Source: Formosimonas limnophila (GTDB taxonomy: Bacteria > Pseudomonadota > Gammaproteobacteria > Burkholderiales > Burkholderiaceae). Taken from it: a stretch of DNA of 64,000 nucleotides. The translations under genes and the position numbers were made by a program. Below, in pieces: positions 56,831 to 64,000 of the stretch. Each line of letters starts with the position of its first letter. Position 1 is the first letter of the stretch. The notes beneath the pieces are model-generated. The model saw only the letters and a program-made list of their open reading frames with translations. It was not told the origin of the DNA and ran no database searches. Where the stretch lies: assembly GCF_014652675.1 (NCBI RefSeq), contig NZ_BMZG01000001.1:124001-188000 (forward strand). Reading direction: 5' to 3'.

Positions 56831-57118
56831 ATGGTGATTTGGTTTTAAAAAATTAAAAGGCTAAATCTATGAGTTACAGAATCATGTTAATTCACTTCTT
56901 GATTTTTTCAACTAATTTGATGGCTAGTGTTTGGGAGTTTTTTGCACATCTAAGTTATTCATACGCTTGTTGTCCAAACTATATTTGTATGGTTTTCTGA
57001 AAGGGTATTTATTAGTCTGATTTCCAAGTAAAATGATACTTCCTTATTTTGGCGGGCAGGTGTGCACTATTTGAGTGCATGACTGACCCACATCCGATTT
57101 TTTACTTTTGAAAGCGCA
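56831..57118. other. AT-rich region upstream of pckG, nothing recognisable
   Basis: With the lipoprotein terminator this makes a 376-bp non-coding stretch. It is AT-rich, with a half copy of the GGCGGGC motif at about 57051. It presumably holds the pckG promoter; I could not pick one with confidence. Confidence 0.45.
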
Positions 57119-58948
57119 ATGATGACTCTATATTCATTTTCTCCCCCTGATTATATTAAGCACCAGCCTCTATTGGCGTGGGTGGCTCAGATGGCCGAGT
57201 TGCTCGAACCAGCACGGATTCACTGGTGTGATGGTTCTGAGGCTGAATACAACCAATTATGCGAGCAAATGGTGCAATCAGGCACACTAAAGCGATTAAA
57301 TCCTGAAAAACGTCCCAATTCTTATTTGGCATGGTCTGATCCTTCTGACGTGGCACGAGTAGAGGATCGCACATTCATTTGTTCGGTGAGCAAAGAAGAA
57401 GCAGGCCCGACGAATAACTGGATGGCGCCTGATGAAATGCGCGCGACATTGAATCCTTTATTTAAGGGCGCGATGCGTGGCCGCACCATGTATGTTGTAC
57501 CGTTTTCGATGGGGCCGCTGGGATCGAACATTGCGCACATCGGTGTGGAGTTGTCCGACAGTCCTTATGTGGCGGTGAATATGCGCTTGATGACGCGTAT
57601 GGGACGTGCTGTGTATGACGTATTGGGCACAGATGGTGAGTTTATCCCTTGCGTGCATACGGTGGGCGCACCATTGGCCGATGGCGAACAAGACGTGGCG
57701 TGGCCGTGTAATCCTGACACGAAATACATTGTTCATTACCCCGAAACCCGCGAAATTTGGTCGTATGGTTCGGGCTATGGTGGTAATGCATTGCTGGGCA
57801 AAAAGTGCTTGGCGTTGCGCATTGCATCTACCATGGGACGAGATCAAGGTTGGTTGGCTGAACACATGCTGATTCTCGGTGTGACATCACCAGAAGGCAA
57901 AAAGCACCACGTCGCAGCGGCATTCCCTTCAGCCTGCGGCAAAACCAATTTCGCCATGCTGATTCCACCTGCTGGTTTTGATGGCTGGAAAGTGACCACC
58001 ATCGGTGACGACATTGCATGGATTAAACCAGCCGCAGATGGCAAGCTATACGCCATCAATCCTGAAGCAGGTTACTTCGGCGTGGCACCAGGCACAAATG
58101 AGCAGAGTAATCCGAACTGCATGGCCTCGCTCAAGTCAGACGTGATATTCACCAATGTCGCACTGACGGACGATGGCGATGTTTGGTGGGAAGGCTTGAC
58201 CAAAGAAGCACCCGCACACCTCATCGACTGGCAAGGCAAAGATTGGACACCCGCATCAGGTACAAAAGCCGCACATCCGAACGCACGCTTTACGGTCGCA
58301 GCGACGAACAATCCAGCATTGGATGAGCAATGGGACAATCCCGCAGGTGTTGCGATTGATGCCTTTATCTTTGGTGGTCGTCGCTCAAACACTGTGCCGC
58401 TGGTGAGTGAAGCGCGCAATTGGGTTGAGGGCGTTTATATGGCCGCGACAATGGGCTCTGAGACTACCGCCGCTGCATTTGGTGCGCAAGGCGTAGTACG
58501 CCGTGACCCATTTGCCATGTTGCCATTCATGGGCTACAACATGTCTGATTATTTCCAACATTGGTTGAATATGGGCAAAACACTCGGCGATAAAGCCCCC
58601 AAAATCTACTGTGTCAACTGGTTCCGCAAAAATGCCGAAGGCCAATTCGTCTGGCCAGGGTTCGGTGACAACATGCGCGTACTCGCATGGATGCTCGCGC
58701 GACTCGAAGGCAAAGCCGCTGCTGGTGTGGAGCAAGTGTTCGGTATCAGCCCACGCTACGAGGATTTGAACTGGAATGCCAGCAGTTTTGGGGCTGAGCA
58801 GTTTGAGACGGTGATGTCGATTGATAAAGCTGATTGGCAAGCTGAATTGGGATTACACGGTGAGTTGTTTGATATGCTCAAGCACCATTTGCCGCAAGAG
58901 TTGGTAACAACCCGCGAAGAGCTAAGTGAGCGTGTCGCGGCATTGTAA
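57119..58948 (+). CDS. pckG: GTP-dependent phosphoenolpyruvate carboxykinase
   Basis: Gluconeogenic enzyme converting oxaloacetate and GTP to PEP, CO2 and GDP, 609 residues. Seen: [30 protein letters not shown], kinase-1 P-loop [13 protein letters not shown] with the reactive Cys, GDDIAWI, and [14 protein letters not shown]. This is the GTP family, distinct from ATP-dependent PckA. Two adjacent ATGs (57119, 57122) could start; no strong ribosome binding site is seen. Confidence 0.96.
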   Translation: MMTLYSFSPPDYIKHQPLLAWVAQMAELLEPARIHWCDGSEAEYNQLCEQMVQSGTLKRLNPEKRPNSYLAWSDPSDVARVEDRTFICSVSKEEAGPTNNWMAPDEMRATLNPLFKGAMRGRTMYVVPFSMGPLGSNIAHIGVELSDSPYVAVNMRLMTRMGRAVYDVLGTDGEFIPCVHTVGAPLADGEQDVAWPCNPDTKYIVHYPETREIWSYGSGYGGNALLGKKCLALRIASTMGRDQGWLAEHMLILGVTSPEGKKHHVAAAFPSACGKTNFAMLIPPAGFDGWKVTTIGDDIAWIKPAADGKLYAINPEAGYFGVAPGTNEQSNPNCMASLKSDVIFTNVALTDDGDVWWEGLTKEAPAHLIDWQGKDWTPASGTKAAHPNARFTVAATNNPALDEQWDNPAGVAIDAFIFGGRRSNTVPLVSEARNWVEGVYMAATMGSETTAAAFGAQGVVRRDPFAMLPFMGYNMSDYFQHWLNMGKTLGDKAPKIYCVNWFRKNAEGQFVWPGFGDNMRVLAWMLARLEGKAAAGVEQVFGISPRYEDLNWNASSFGAEQFETVMSIDKADWQAELGLHGELFDMLKHHLPQELVTTREELSERVAAL

Positions 58949-58976
58949 GTTGACGTATTCAAGTTAATATCGAATA

Positions 58977-59003
58977 AAAAATGAGGCTTAATGCCTCATT
59001 TTT
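58977..59003. terminator. Bidirectional terminator between pckG and yehW
   Basis: AAAAATGAGGC (58977-58987), TTAAT loop, GCCTCATTTTT (58993-59003): perfect 11-bp stem between convergent transcripts. Confidence 0.93.
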
Positions 59004-59032
59004 TATGCCATCAACGCCTGATTAAAGAGTTT

Positions 59033-59761
59033 TTACCTTTTAGCCAATAGACCGAGCAACATATCCACCGCCACAGCAAGTAATCCGACCAGCAAAGCCC
59101 CTTGAATCACATAAGCGGTGTTGTATCCAGTCAAGCCGACAATAATCGGTGTGCCCAATGTTTTCGAACCAACCGTCGAGGCGATAGCGGCCGTGCCAAT
59201 GTTGATGGTGACCGATGTACGAATCCCAGCGAGGATGATTGGCCAAGCCAGAGGCCACTCGACATGACGCAGCATTTGAGCGCGGCTCATGCCCAAGCCT
59301 GTTGCGGCTTCTCGTGCTACGGTGGATACAGAGGTAAAGCCCGCAATTGCCCCTTCCACAATCGGCAACAAACCATACAACGACAAAGCAATCAAGGCAG
59401 GCGTCGCACCGAAACCAATCAGAGGTGCGGCGATGGCAAGCACGGCCACAGGCGGGAATGTTTGCCCCATGGCGACGGTGGTGTCAACCAGCGGTTTGAA
59501 TTCTTTGCCTCGCTCACGGGTCACAAACCAACCCGCTGTGATACCGACGATGATCGAAATGATGCTTGAGGCCGCCACAATCCCAATGTGACTGATGAAT
59601 AAACGCCAAAATGGGTCTTGCGTATAAATCGGTCTGTCCAATGAGGGAAAAAGTGCTGAGAATAATGGATAGGTGAACGGTAAGCCAAAAGTCAGTGCGA
59701 TCAAACCCAACCACACCCAAAGTGTGGGGGAGCGAAGGAGCTTTAGCCAGCTGCGGATCAT
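59033..59761 (-). CDS. yehW: Osmoprotectant-type ABC transporter permease 2 (YehW-like)
   Basis: Membrane permease of 242 residues, last gene of a four-gene operon in the E. coli yehZYXW order. About six hydrophobic segments; the ABC-coupling EAA loop is seen as AATGLGMSRAQMLRHVEWPLAWPII. GIRTSVTINIGTAAIASTVGSKTLGTPI is typical of OpuC/ProW-like permeases. It overlaps the ATPase gene by 4 nt, so the two are translationally coupled. Confidence 0.9.
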   Translation of the reverse strand: MIRSWLKLLRSPTLWVWLGLIALTFGLPFTYPLFSALFPSLDRPIYTQDPFWRLFISHIGIVAASSIISIIVGITAGWFVTRERGKEFKPLVDTTVAMGQTFPPVAVLAIAAPLIGFGATPALIALSLYGLLPIVEGAIAGFTSVSTVAREAATGLGMSRAQMLRHVEWPLAWPIILAGIRTSVTINIGTAAIASTVGSKTLGTPIIVGLTGYNTAYVIQGALLVGLLAVAVDMLLGLLAKR

Positions 59762-60693
59762 GCTGCTCTCAATAAATCGGAGAAGTGCAATTCGCCGATG
59801 ATTTGTTTGTGCTCATTCATGACGGGCAACACATTCACCTCGTGTGCGACAAAGTCAGATAAAGCCTCTTTGAGACTGGCATTGTCGGCAATCGCTAAAT
59901 GAATGGGCGCATCGCTGCCACCGAATCGAGTTCGCTCACTCACGGTTTGCAGGGACAGCATCTTAACGCCCAAATCGCTACGCCCGATGAATTCGCGCAC
60001 AAAGTCATTGGCAGGATGTGCCAATATGTGGGCGGGGTGGCCTTGTTGCACAATCTGGCCTTTATCCATGAGTACCAAGTGGTCAGCCATTGTCAAAGCC
60101 TCGTCAATGTCGTGTGTGACCAGCAAAATGGTTTTGCCTGATAACTCATGAATGCGACGAACTTCATCTTGCAGCACCGAGCGCGTCACAGGATCAAGCG
60201 CACCGAACGGCTCATCCATCAGTAAAATTTCGGGGTCTGCTGCCATGGCGCGCGCGACGCCGATGCGCTGTTGTTGACCGCCTGATAATTGATGAGGGTA
60301 ACGCTCGCGGTACTCGGTAGGTTCGAGATTGAGCATGGTTAGTAACTCATCCACGCGCTGACGGATGCGTTGTTTGTCCCAGTTCAGGAGTTGCGGCACT
60401 GTGGCGATGTTCTGTGCCACCGTCCAGTGCGGGAATAGCCCAGTTGACTGAATCGCGTATCCCATACGGCGGCGCAAGTCTTCAATTTTGAACGAGCGGG
60501 TTTCTTCCCCAGCAAATAAAATCCTGCCAGAGTCATGCTCAATCAAACGATTGACCATTTTGAGTGTGGTGGATTTGCCAGAGCCTGACGCGCCAATCAG
60601 CACGGTGATTTTTCCCTTGGCGATGTGCAAATCCAATGTATTGATGACTGTGCGTCCATCGAATATTTTGGTGACTTGTTCAAAAACAATCAT
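59758..60693 (-). CDS. yehX: Osmoprotectant-type ABC transporter ATPase (YehX-like)
   Basis: Cytoplasmic ATPase of 311 residues. Walker A GASGSGKSTTLK, Q-loop YAIQSTGLFPH, signature LSGGQQQRIG, Walker B EILLMDEPFGALDP and H-loop VTHDIDE. The C-terminal part carries a single CBS-like region (NASLKEALSDFVAHEVNVLPVMN) as in OpuCA/YehX-type proteins. The start codon overlaps the end of the upstream permease gene by 4 nt. Confidence 0.93.
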   Translation of the reverse strand: MIVFEQVTKIFDGRTVINTLDLHIAKGKITVLIGASGSGKSTTLKMVNRLIEHDSGRILFAGEETRSFKIEDLRRRMGYAIQSTGLFPHWTVAQNIATVPQLLNWDKQRIRQRVDELLTMLNLEPTEYRERYPHQLSGGQQQRIGVARAMAADPEILLMDEPFGALDPVTRSVLQDEVRRIHELSGKTILLVTHDIDEALTMADHLVLMDKGQIVQQGHPAHILAHPANDFVREFIGRSDLGVKMLSLQTVSERTRFGGSDAPIHLAIADNASLKEALSDFVAHEVNVLPVMNEHKQIIGELHFSDLLRAA

Positions 60694-61859
60694 GGTTTCC
60701 TCTCCTCACACACAGCCTGTTGTTTGTCCAGTAAGGACACCAAAATTTTAAACAGTGCATCGGCACAGACAGCCAAAATCACCACGGGAATCACACCCAG
60801 CATGACCAAGTCAATCGCGCTGCCCGACAAGCCACGAAACACAATCGCCCCGAATCCGCCTGCGCCAATCAACGCAGCCACCACCGTTAAACCAACTGCC
60901 TGCACCGTACTCACTCGTAAGCCTGATAGCAGCACGGGCAAAGCCAGTCGTGCTTGTATCCGCCACAGTATTTGCCAACTGGTCAACCCCATCCCGCGTG
61001 CGGCATCTACCACAGCGGGTGGGACTTGAGACAAGCCTGCCACCGTCGAGCGAACAATGGGTAATAATGAGTAAAGTGTTAGGGCAATCACCGCAGGTGT
61101 GACGCCAATGCCTTTGATGCCCCAATCAGCGAGCAGCGGATAACGAGTAGATAGTGCAGCCAATGGCGCAATTAGCAAACCAAACAACGCGATAGAAGGG
61201 ATGGTTTGTATCACGCTCAAGACTTTGAAAATCATCTCACCCAACTGCGTGCGACGAAATGCCAAAATACCCAGCGGAAGCCCAATCAGCAAAGTCACAC
61301 ACAACGTCAACATCACGATGAACAGATGGCGAATCAGTGCATCATCAAATGCGACTCGGTTATTGGTATACTCTTTCAGCATTGACAGTTCTGACAGCAT
61401 CCCTGATGACAGCAAAACCGCCACAGACAGAAAAACCACCAAAGCGCCAATACTGCGATACGTTGCCGACGTGGTCAAACGCGCCACCGCATCGACAGCC
61501 ATCAACCATGTCAGTAACACCCACAGCCAAAAACCGCCTCCGAAGGATACACGGGCGAGGGCAGAGCCGCTTTTCGTGATTTGGCGGGCATAATCACCCG
61601 CGACAAAAAACATCGCTGCCATCAGCAAAGAGGCAGCGAGAATCGTGGATAAATAAACGCGCCGCGTTGGCTTGACAAAAACCGCAGCCACCAAAAACAA
61701 CAACGGCGTGAGTAAAAGCCATCTACCTGTCTCACCGAAAACAGAGAAAAAATCAATGCCTGTGGCGGTGACAATGCGATTGGGCGACGAGCTTAAAAAT
61801 GGCAGCATGAAGCCAGCCATCATCAAGGCAAGAAGCAGTATCAGTACGCGGTTTTTCAT
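60690..61859 (-). CDS. yehY: Osmoprotectant-type ABC transporter permease 1 (YehY-like)
   Basis: Large permease of 389 residues, matching the length of YehY (about 385) and longer than the second permease. The N-terminal half has three or four extra hydrophobic segments; the C-terminal half has the transport domain with RHLFIVMLTLCVTLLIGLPLG and the EAA loop AARGMGLTSWQILWRIQARLALPVLL. It starts 18 nt after the binding protein gene. Confidence 0.92.
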   Translation of the reverse strand: MKNRVLILLLALMMAGFMLPFLSSSPNRIVTATGIDFFSVFGETGRWLLLTPLLFLVAAVFVKPTRRVYLSTILAASLLMAAMFFVAGDYARQITKSGSALARVSFGGGFWLWVLLTWLMAVDAVARLTTSATYRSIGALVVFLSVAVLLSSGMLSELSMLKEYTNNRVAFDDALIRHLFIVMLTLCVTLLIGLPLGILAFRRTQLGEMIFKVLSVIQTIPSIALFGLLIAPLAALSTRYPLLADWGIKGIGVTPAVIALTLYSLLPIVRSTVAGLSQVPPAVVDAARGMGLTSWQILWRIQARLALPVLLSGLRVSTVQAVGLTVVAALIGAGGFGAIVFRGLSGSAIDLVMLGVIPVVILAVCADALFKILVSLLDKQQAVCEERKP

Positions 61860-61877
61860 GGGTTGATTTGTGTCAAA

Positions 61878-62870
61878 CTATTTCACAAACCCTTTGCTTT
61901 TTAGGTATTTGGCAGCGACCGCTTTCGCATCTTTGCCCTCGATGGCAATTTGCGCATTGAGTTTTTGTAAGGTGGGGGTGTCCAATGAAGCAAATACAGG
62001 TTTGAGTACTTCTTCAATTTGTGGGTGCTTCTTCAGTGTTTCTTCACGAATCAATGGCGCGGGTCCATAGATGGGTTGCGCACTTTTGGGGTCATCGAGC
62101 ACCACGAGACCAAGCGAGGTCACAGCGCCATCGGTGCCATAAGCTAGAGCGGCATTCACACCTGAAGTTTGTTCGGCAGCGGCTTTGATAAACACCGTGG
62201 TGTCACCACCTGCGAGCACGAGTGTGTTATCTTGTTTCAGTTTAAAACCATAGGTTTTTTCAAATGATGGCAGTGCATCGGGACGCTCCATAAACTCGGC
62301 TGAGGCAGCCAGTTTAAATTTGCCGCCGCCATTAATCCATTTGGATAAATCATCGAGCGATTTGAGCTGGTTGGCCGTGGCCACGTCTTGACGCACTGCG
62401 ATGGCCCAGGTGTTGTTGGCTGGCGCTGGCTGCAACCACACAATTTTATTCTTCTCAAAATCGAGGTTTTTGACCAGCTCGTAACCAGCTTTGGCATCTT
62501 TCCACGCAGGATTTTTTTCATCGGCAAACATAAAAGCGCCATTGCCTGTGTACTCTGGATAAATATCAATCTCACTGGCTTCTAATGCGCTGCGAACCAC
62601 ATTGGTCGCGCCCAGTTGTACCTTATCCACGGTCGGAATGCCTTTGTCATTGAGTACTTGCACAATGATGTTACCCAGCAGTGCGCCTTCGGTATCGATT
62701 TTTGATGCGACGCGAACAGGATTTGTGCCGCTTGTTGCGTTGTCTGTTTTGCTCGTAGGTTTTGGTGCATCAGGCTCCGCACCGCAAGCCATCAGTGCTG
62801 CACTGACGCTTAATGAAAGGCTCAATTTTAAAAAGCGGCGGCGGGATGTGTTGCTTAAAAGAAAGTTCAT
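61878..62870 (-). CDS. osmF: Osmoprotectant-type substrate-binding lipoprotein (OsmF/YehZ-like)
   Basis: Substrate-binding protein of 330 residues, with an RRRFLKLSLSLSVSAALMAC signal peptide that combines a basic run with a lipobox (Cys29). The mature protein is of the OpuAC type: PVRVASKIDTEGALLGNIIVQ, EIDIYPEYTGNGAFMF and GVNAALAYGTDGAVTS. Ligand is a quaternary amine by family, though YehZ of E. coli binds betaines weakly. The ATG at 62870 follows AAAGGATTT; in-frame codons upstream lack a ribosome binding site. First gene of the operon. Confidence 0.92.
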   Translation of the reverse strand: MNFLLSNTSRRRFLKLSLSLSVSAALMACGAEPDAPKPTSKTDNATSGTNPVRVASKIDTEGALLGNIIVQVLNDKGIPTVDKVQLGATNVVRSALEASEIDIYPEYTGNGAFMFADEKNPAWKDAKAGYELVKNLDFEKNKIVWLQPAPANNTWAIAVRQDVATANQLKSLDDLSKWINGGGKFKLAASAEFMERPDALPSFEKTYGFKLKQDNTLVLAGGDTTVFIKAAAEQTSGVNAALAYGTDGAVTSLGLVVLDDPKSAQPIYGPAPLIREETLKKHPQIEEVLKPVFASLDTPTLQKLNAQIAIEGKDAKAVAAKYLKSKGFVK

Positions 62871-62980
62871 CTTAAATCCTTTGTGGTGAAAGGTGGCTTT
62901 ACACATCGTTAGACGTTGTTCACATCAAAAACTGACATGCCTTTCAAGAGTATAACCTGATTGTGGTCGCACGTTTTTGT

Positions 62981-64000
62981 TCAGGTCAAAGCGTGAAATA
63001 TGGTTTTGATTTGCGTGACGCGGTCATTCAGCGTTGGCATTTTGTAGGTCATTTTGAGTTTGTTTTGGCCGTTGAGTTGTACATTTTTGTCTTTTTGAAT
63101 CAACTGAATGATTTTCAAACCATCCACGCTGCTGTTGGCATCGAAGTGGATGTGGCCGAGATTGTCAGCGACGTCAATTTTTGTGATGCCGAGCTCTAAT
63201 GCGGCCAATCGTAAACGATGGGTTTCAATGAGGGCTTGCGCAGGCTCAGGTAGCTTACCGAAGCGATCGATGATTTCCTCTTGTAAATCAGACAGTTCCT
63301 GTTCTGTCGTGACGCTGGCTAAGCGTTTGTAAAGCTGTAGGCGCTCATTGACGTCGATGCAGTAGATGGCGGGGAGCAGGGCGGGTGTGTGTAGATTGAT
63401 GTCAGTGGTGATCCCAAGCGGTTTGGACAGGTCGGGTTGTTTGCCTTGACGCAGGGCCTTGATGGCGGCGTTGAGCATGTCATTGTAGAGACTGAACCCG
63501 ATTTCGTACATGTTACCCGACTGTTTGTCACCAAGAACCTCTCCCGCGCCACGGATTTCCATGTCTTGCATGGCGAGGAAAAAGCCTGAACCGAGCTCTT
63601 CCATCTGACAAATCGCGTCAAGGCGGCGTTTGGCTTGCGAGGTGAGGGCATCTTCGGAGTGGATGAGCAGGTACGCGTAGGCTTGGTGGTGACTGCGGCC
63701 AACTCGGCCGCGCAATTGATGCAGTTGCGATAGGCCGAATTTGTCCGCGCGGTGCATGATGATGGTGTTCGCGTTTGGTACGTCAATGCCTGTTTCGATG
63801 ATGGTGCTGCACAGCAACACATTTGCACGCTGGTGATAAAAGTCTCGCATGACGCCTTCGAGCTCGCGCTCATGCATTTGGCCGTGGGCGATGGCGATGC
63901 GGGCTTCTGGGATGAGGGTTTCGAGCTGGTGGCGGCGATTTTGGATGGTCGAGACTTCGTTGTGGAGGAAATACACTTGGCCGCCGCGTTTGAGTTCGCG
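62981..64000 (-). CDS. mfd: Transcription-repair coupling factor Mfd, C-terminal part (partial)
   Basis: The frame enters from the right edge and ends at 62981. Visible are the later part of the helicase (FLHNEVSTIQNRRHQLE, NVLLCSTIIETGIDVPNANTIIM, QLRGRVGRSHHQAYAYL) and the C-terminal TRCF domain (GAGEVLGDKQSGNMYEIGFSLY...). Mfd displaces stalled RNA polymerase and recruits UvrA. About 340 of the usual ~1150 residues are in the window; the rest lies beyond it. The frame is open through 64000. Confidence 0.96.
   Translation of the reverse strand, partial: RELKRGGQVYFLHNEVSTIQNRRHQLETLIPEARIAIAHGQMHERELEGVMRDFYHQRANVLLCSTIIETGIDVPNANTIIMHRADKFGLSQLHQLRGRVGRSHHQAYAYLLIHSEDALTSQAKRRLDAICQMEELGSGFFLAMQDMEIRGAGEVLGDKQSGNMYEIGFSLYNDMLNAAIKALRQGKQPDLSKPLGITTDINLHTPALLPAIYCIDVNERLQLYKRLASVTTEQELSDLQEEIIDRFGKLPEPAQALIETHRLRLAALELGITKIDVADNLGHIHFDANSSVDGLKIIQLIQKDKNVQLNGQNKLKMTYKMPTLNDRVTQIKTIFHALT

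Overview
The window is a 64 kb chromosomal segment of a proteobacterium, most probably a betaproteobacterium of the Burkholderiales type. This rests on gene content and order rather than a database search: glnA / DUF4124-like gene / ntrB / ntrC, a full isc cluster running iscR-iscS-iscU-iscA-hscB-hscA-fdx, lplT-apt divergent from alr, and rpsO-pnp. Base composition looks intermediate, with many T-rich intergenic stretches and strong intrinsic terminators. Almost everything is core metabolism or housekeeping. I saw no tRNA, rRNA, CRISPR array, prophage or plasmid functions.

Layout. 1-9 kb: end of an unidentified gene, kup K+ transporter, a YdgJ-like oxidoreductase, a hexokinase of the eukaryotic type, class I fumarase, a PMT/ArnT-like membrane glycosyltransferase, rpmE2, greB. 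9.5-19 kb: PBP7-type endopeptidase, hrpA helicase, azlCD exporter, omega-amino-acid aminotransferase plus mmsA (beta-alanine/malonate semialdehyde catabolism). 19-26 kb: upp and uraA (uracil salvage, divergent), then the nitrogen cluster glnA-DUF4124-ntrB-ntrC, followed by a decayed histidine kinase. 26.8-36 kb: Lpd-family flavoprotein, peroxiredoxin-glutaredoxin fusion, amylosucrase, ABC exporter, an IS5-type remnant, a GNAT acetyltransferase and metC. 36-43.4 kb: the isc iron-sulfur cluster operon with three extra genes in it (a small secreted protein, an ICMT-like membrane methyltransferase, and an AbiH-family gene between hscB and hscA). 43.4-54.7 kb: TRIC-type channel, rpsO-pnp, lplT-apt, alr, a broken Tat-type dienelactone hydrolase, nnrD, a broken sterol desaturase, mltA. 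54.7-64 kb: gnd, a cytochrome b562-like lipoprotein, pckG, a YehZYXW-type osmoprotectant ABC transporter operon, and the 3' part of mfd running off the window.

How the genes work together. Central carbon genes are scattered (hexokinase, gnd, pckG, fumarase, amylosucrase), suggesting use of sugars including sucrose and a gluconeogenic branch. Nitrogen sensing is compact: NtrBC next to glutamine synthetase, with repeated GCACCA motifs upstream of glnA. The isc operon has an IscR-type operator at its promoter and a strong hairpin between iscU and iscA.

The most notable items are the AbiH-type defence-family gene inserted seamlessly within the isc operon; an eukaryotic-type hexokinase; a membrane-anchored cytochrome b562 homologue with both haem ligands conserved; and three or four genes in different stages of decay (histidine kinase, dienelactone hydrolase, sterol desaturase with three visible lesions, IS5 transposase), indicating active gene loss in this lineage.
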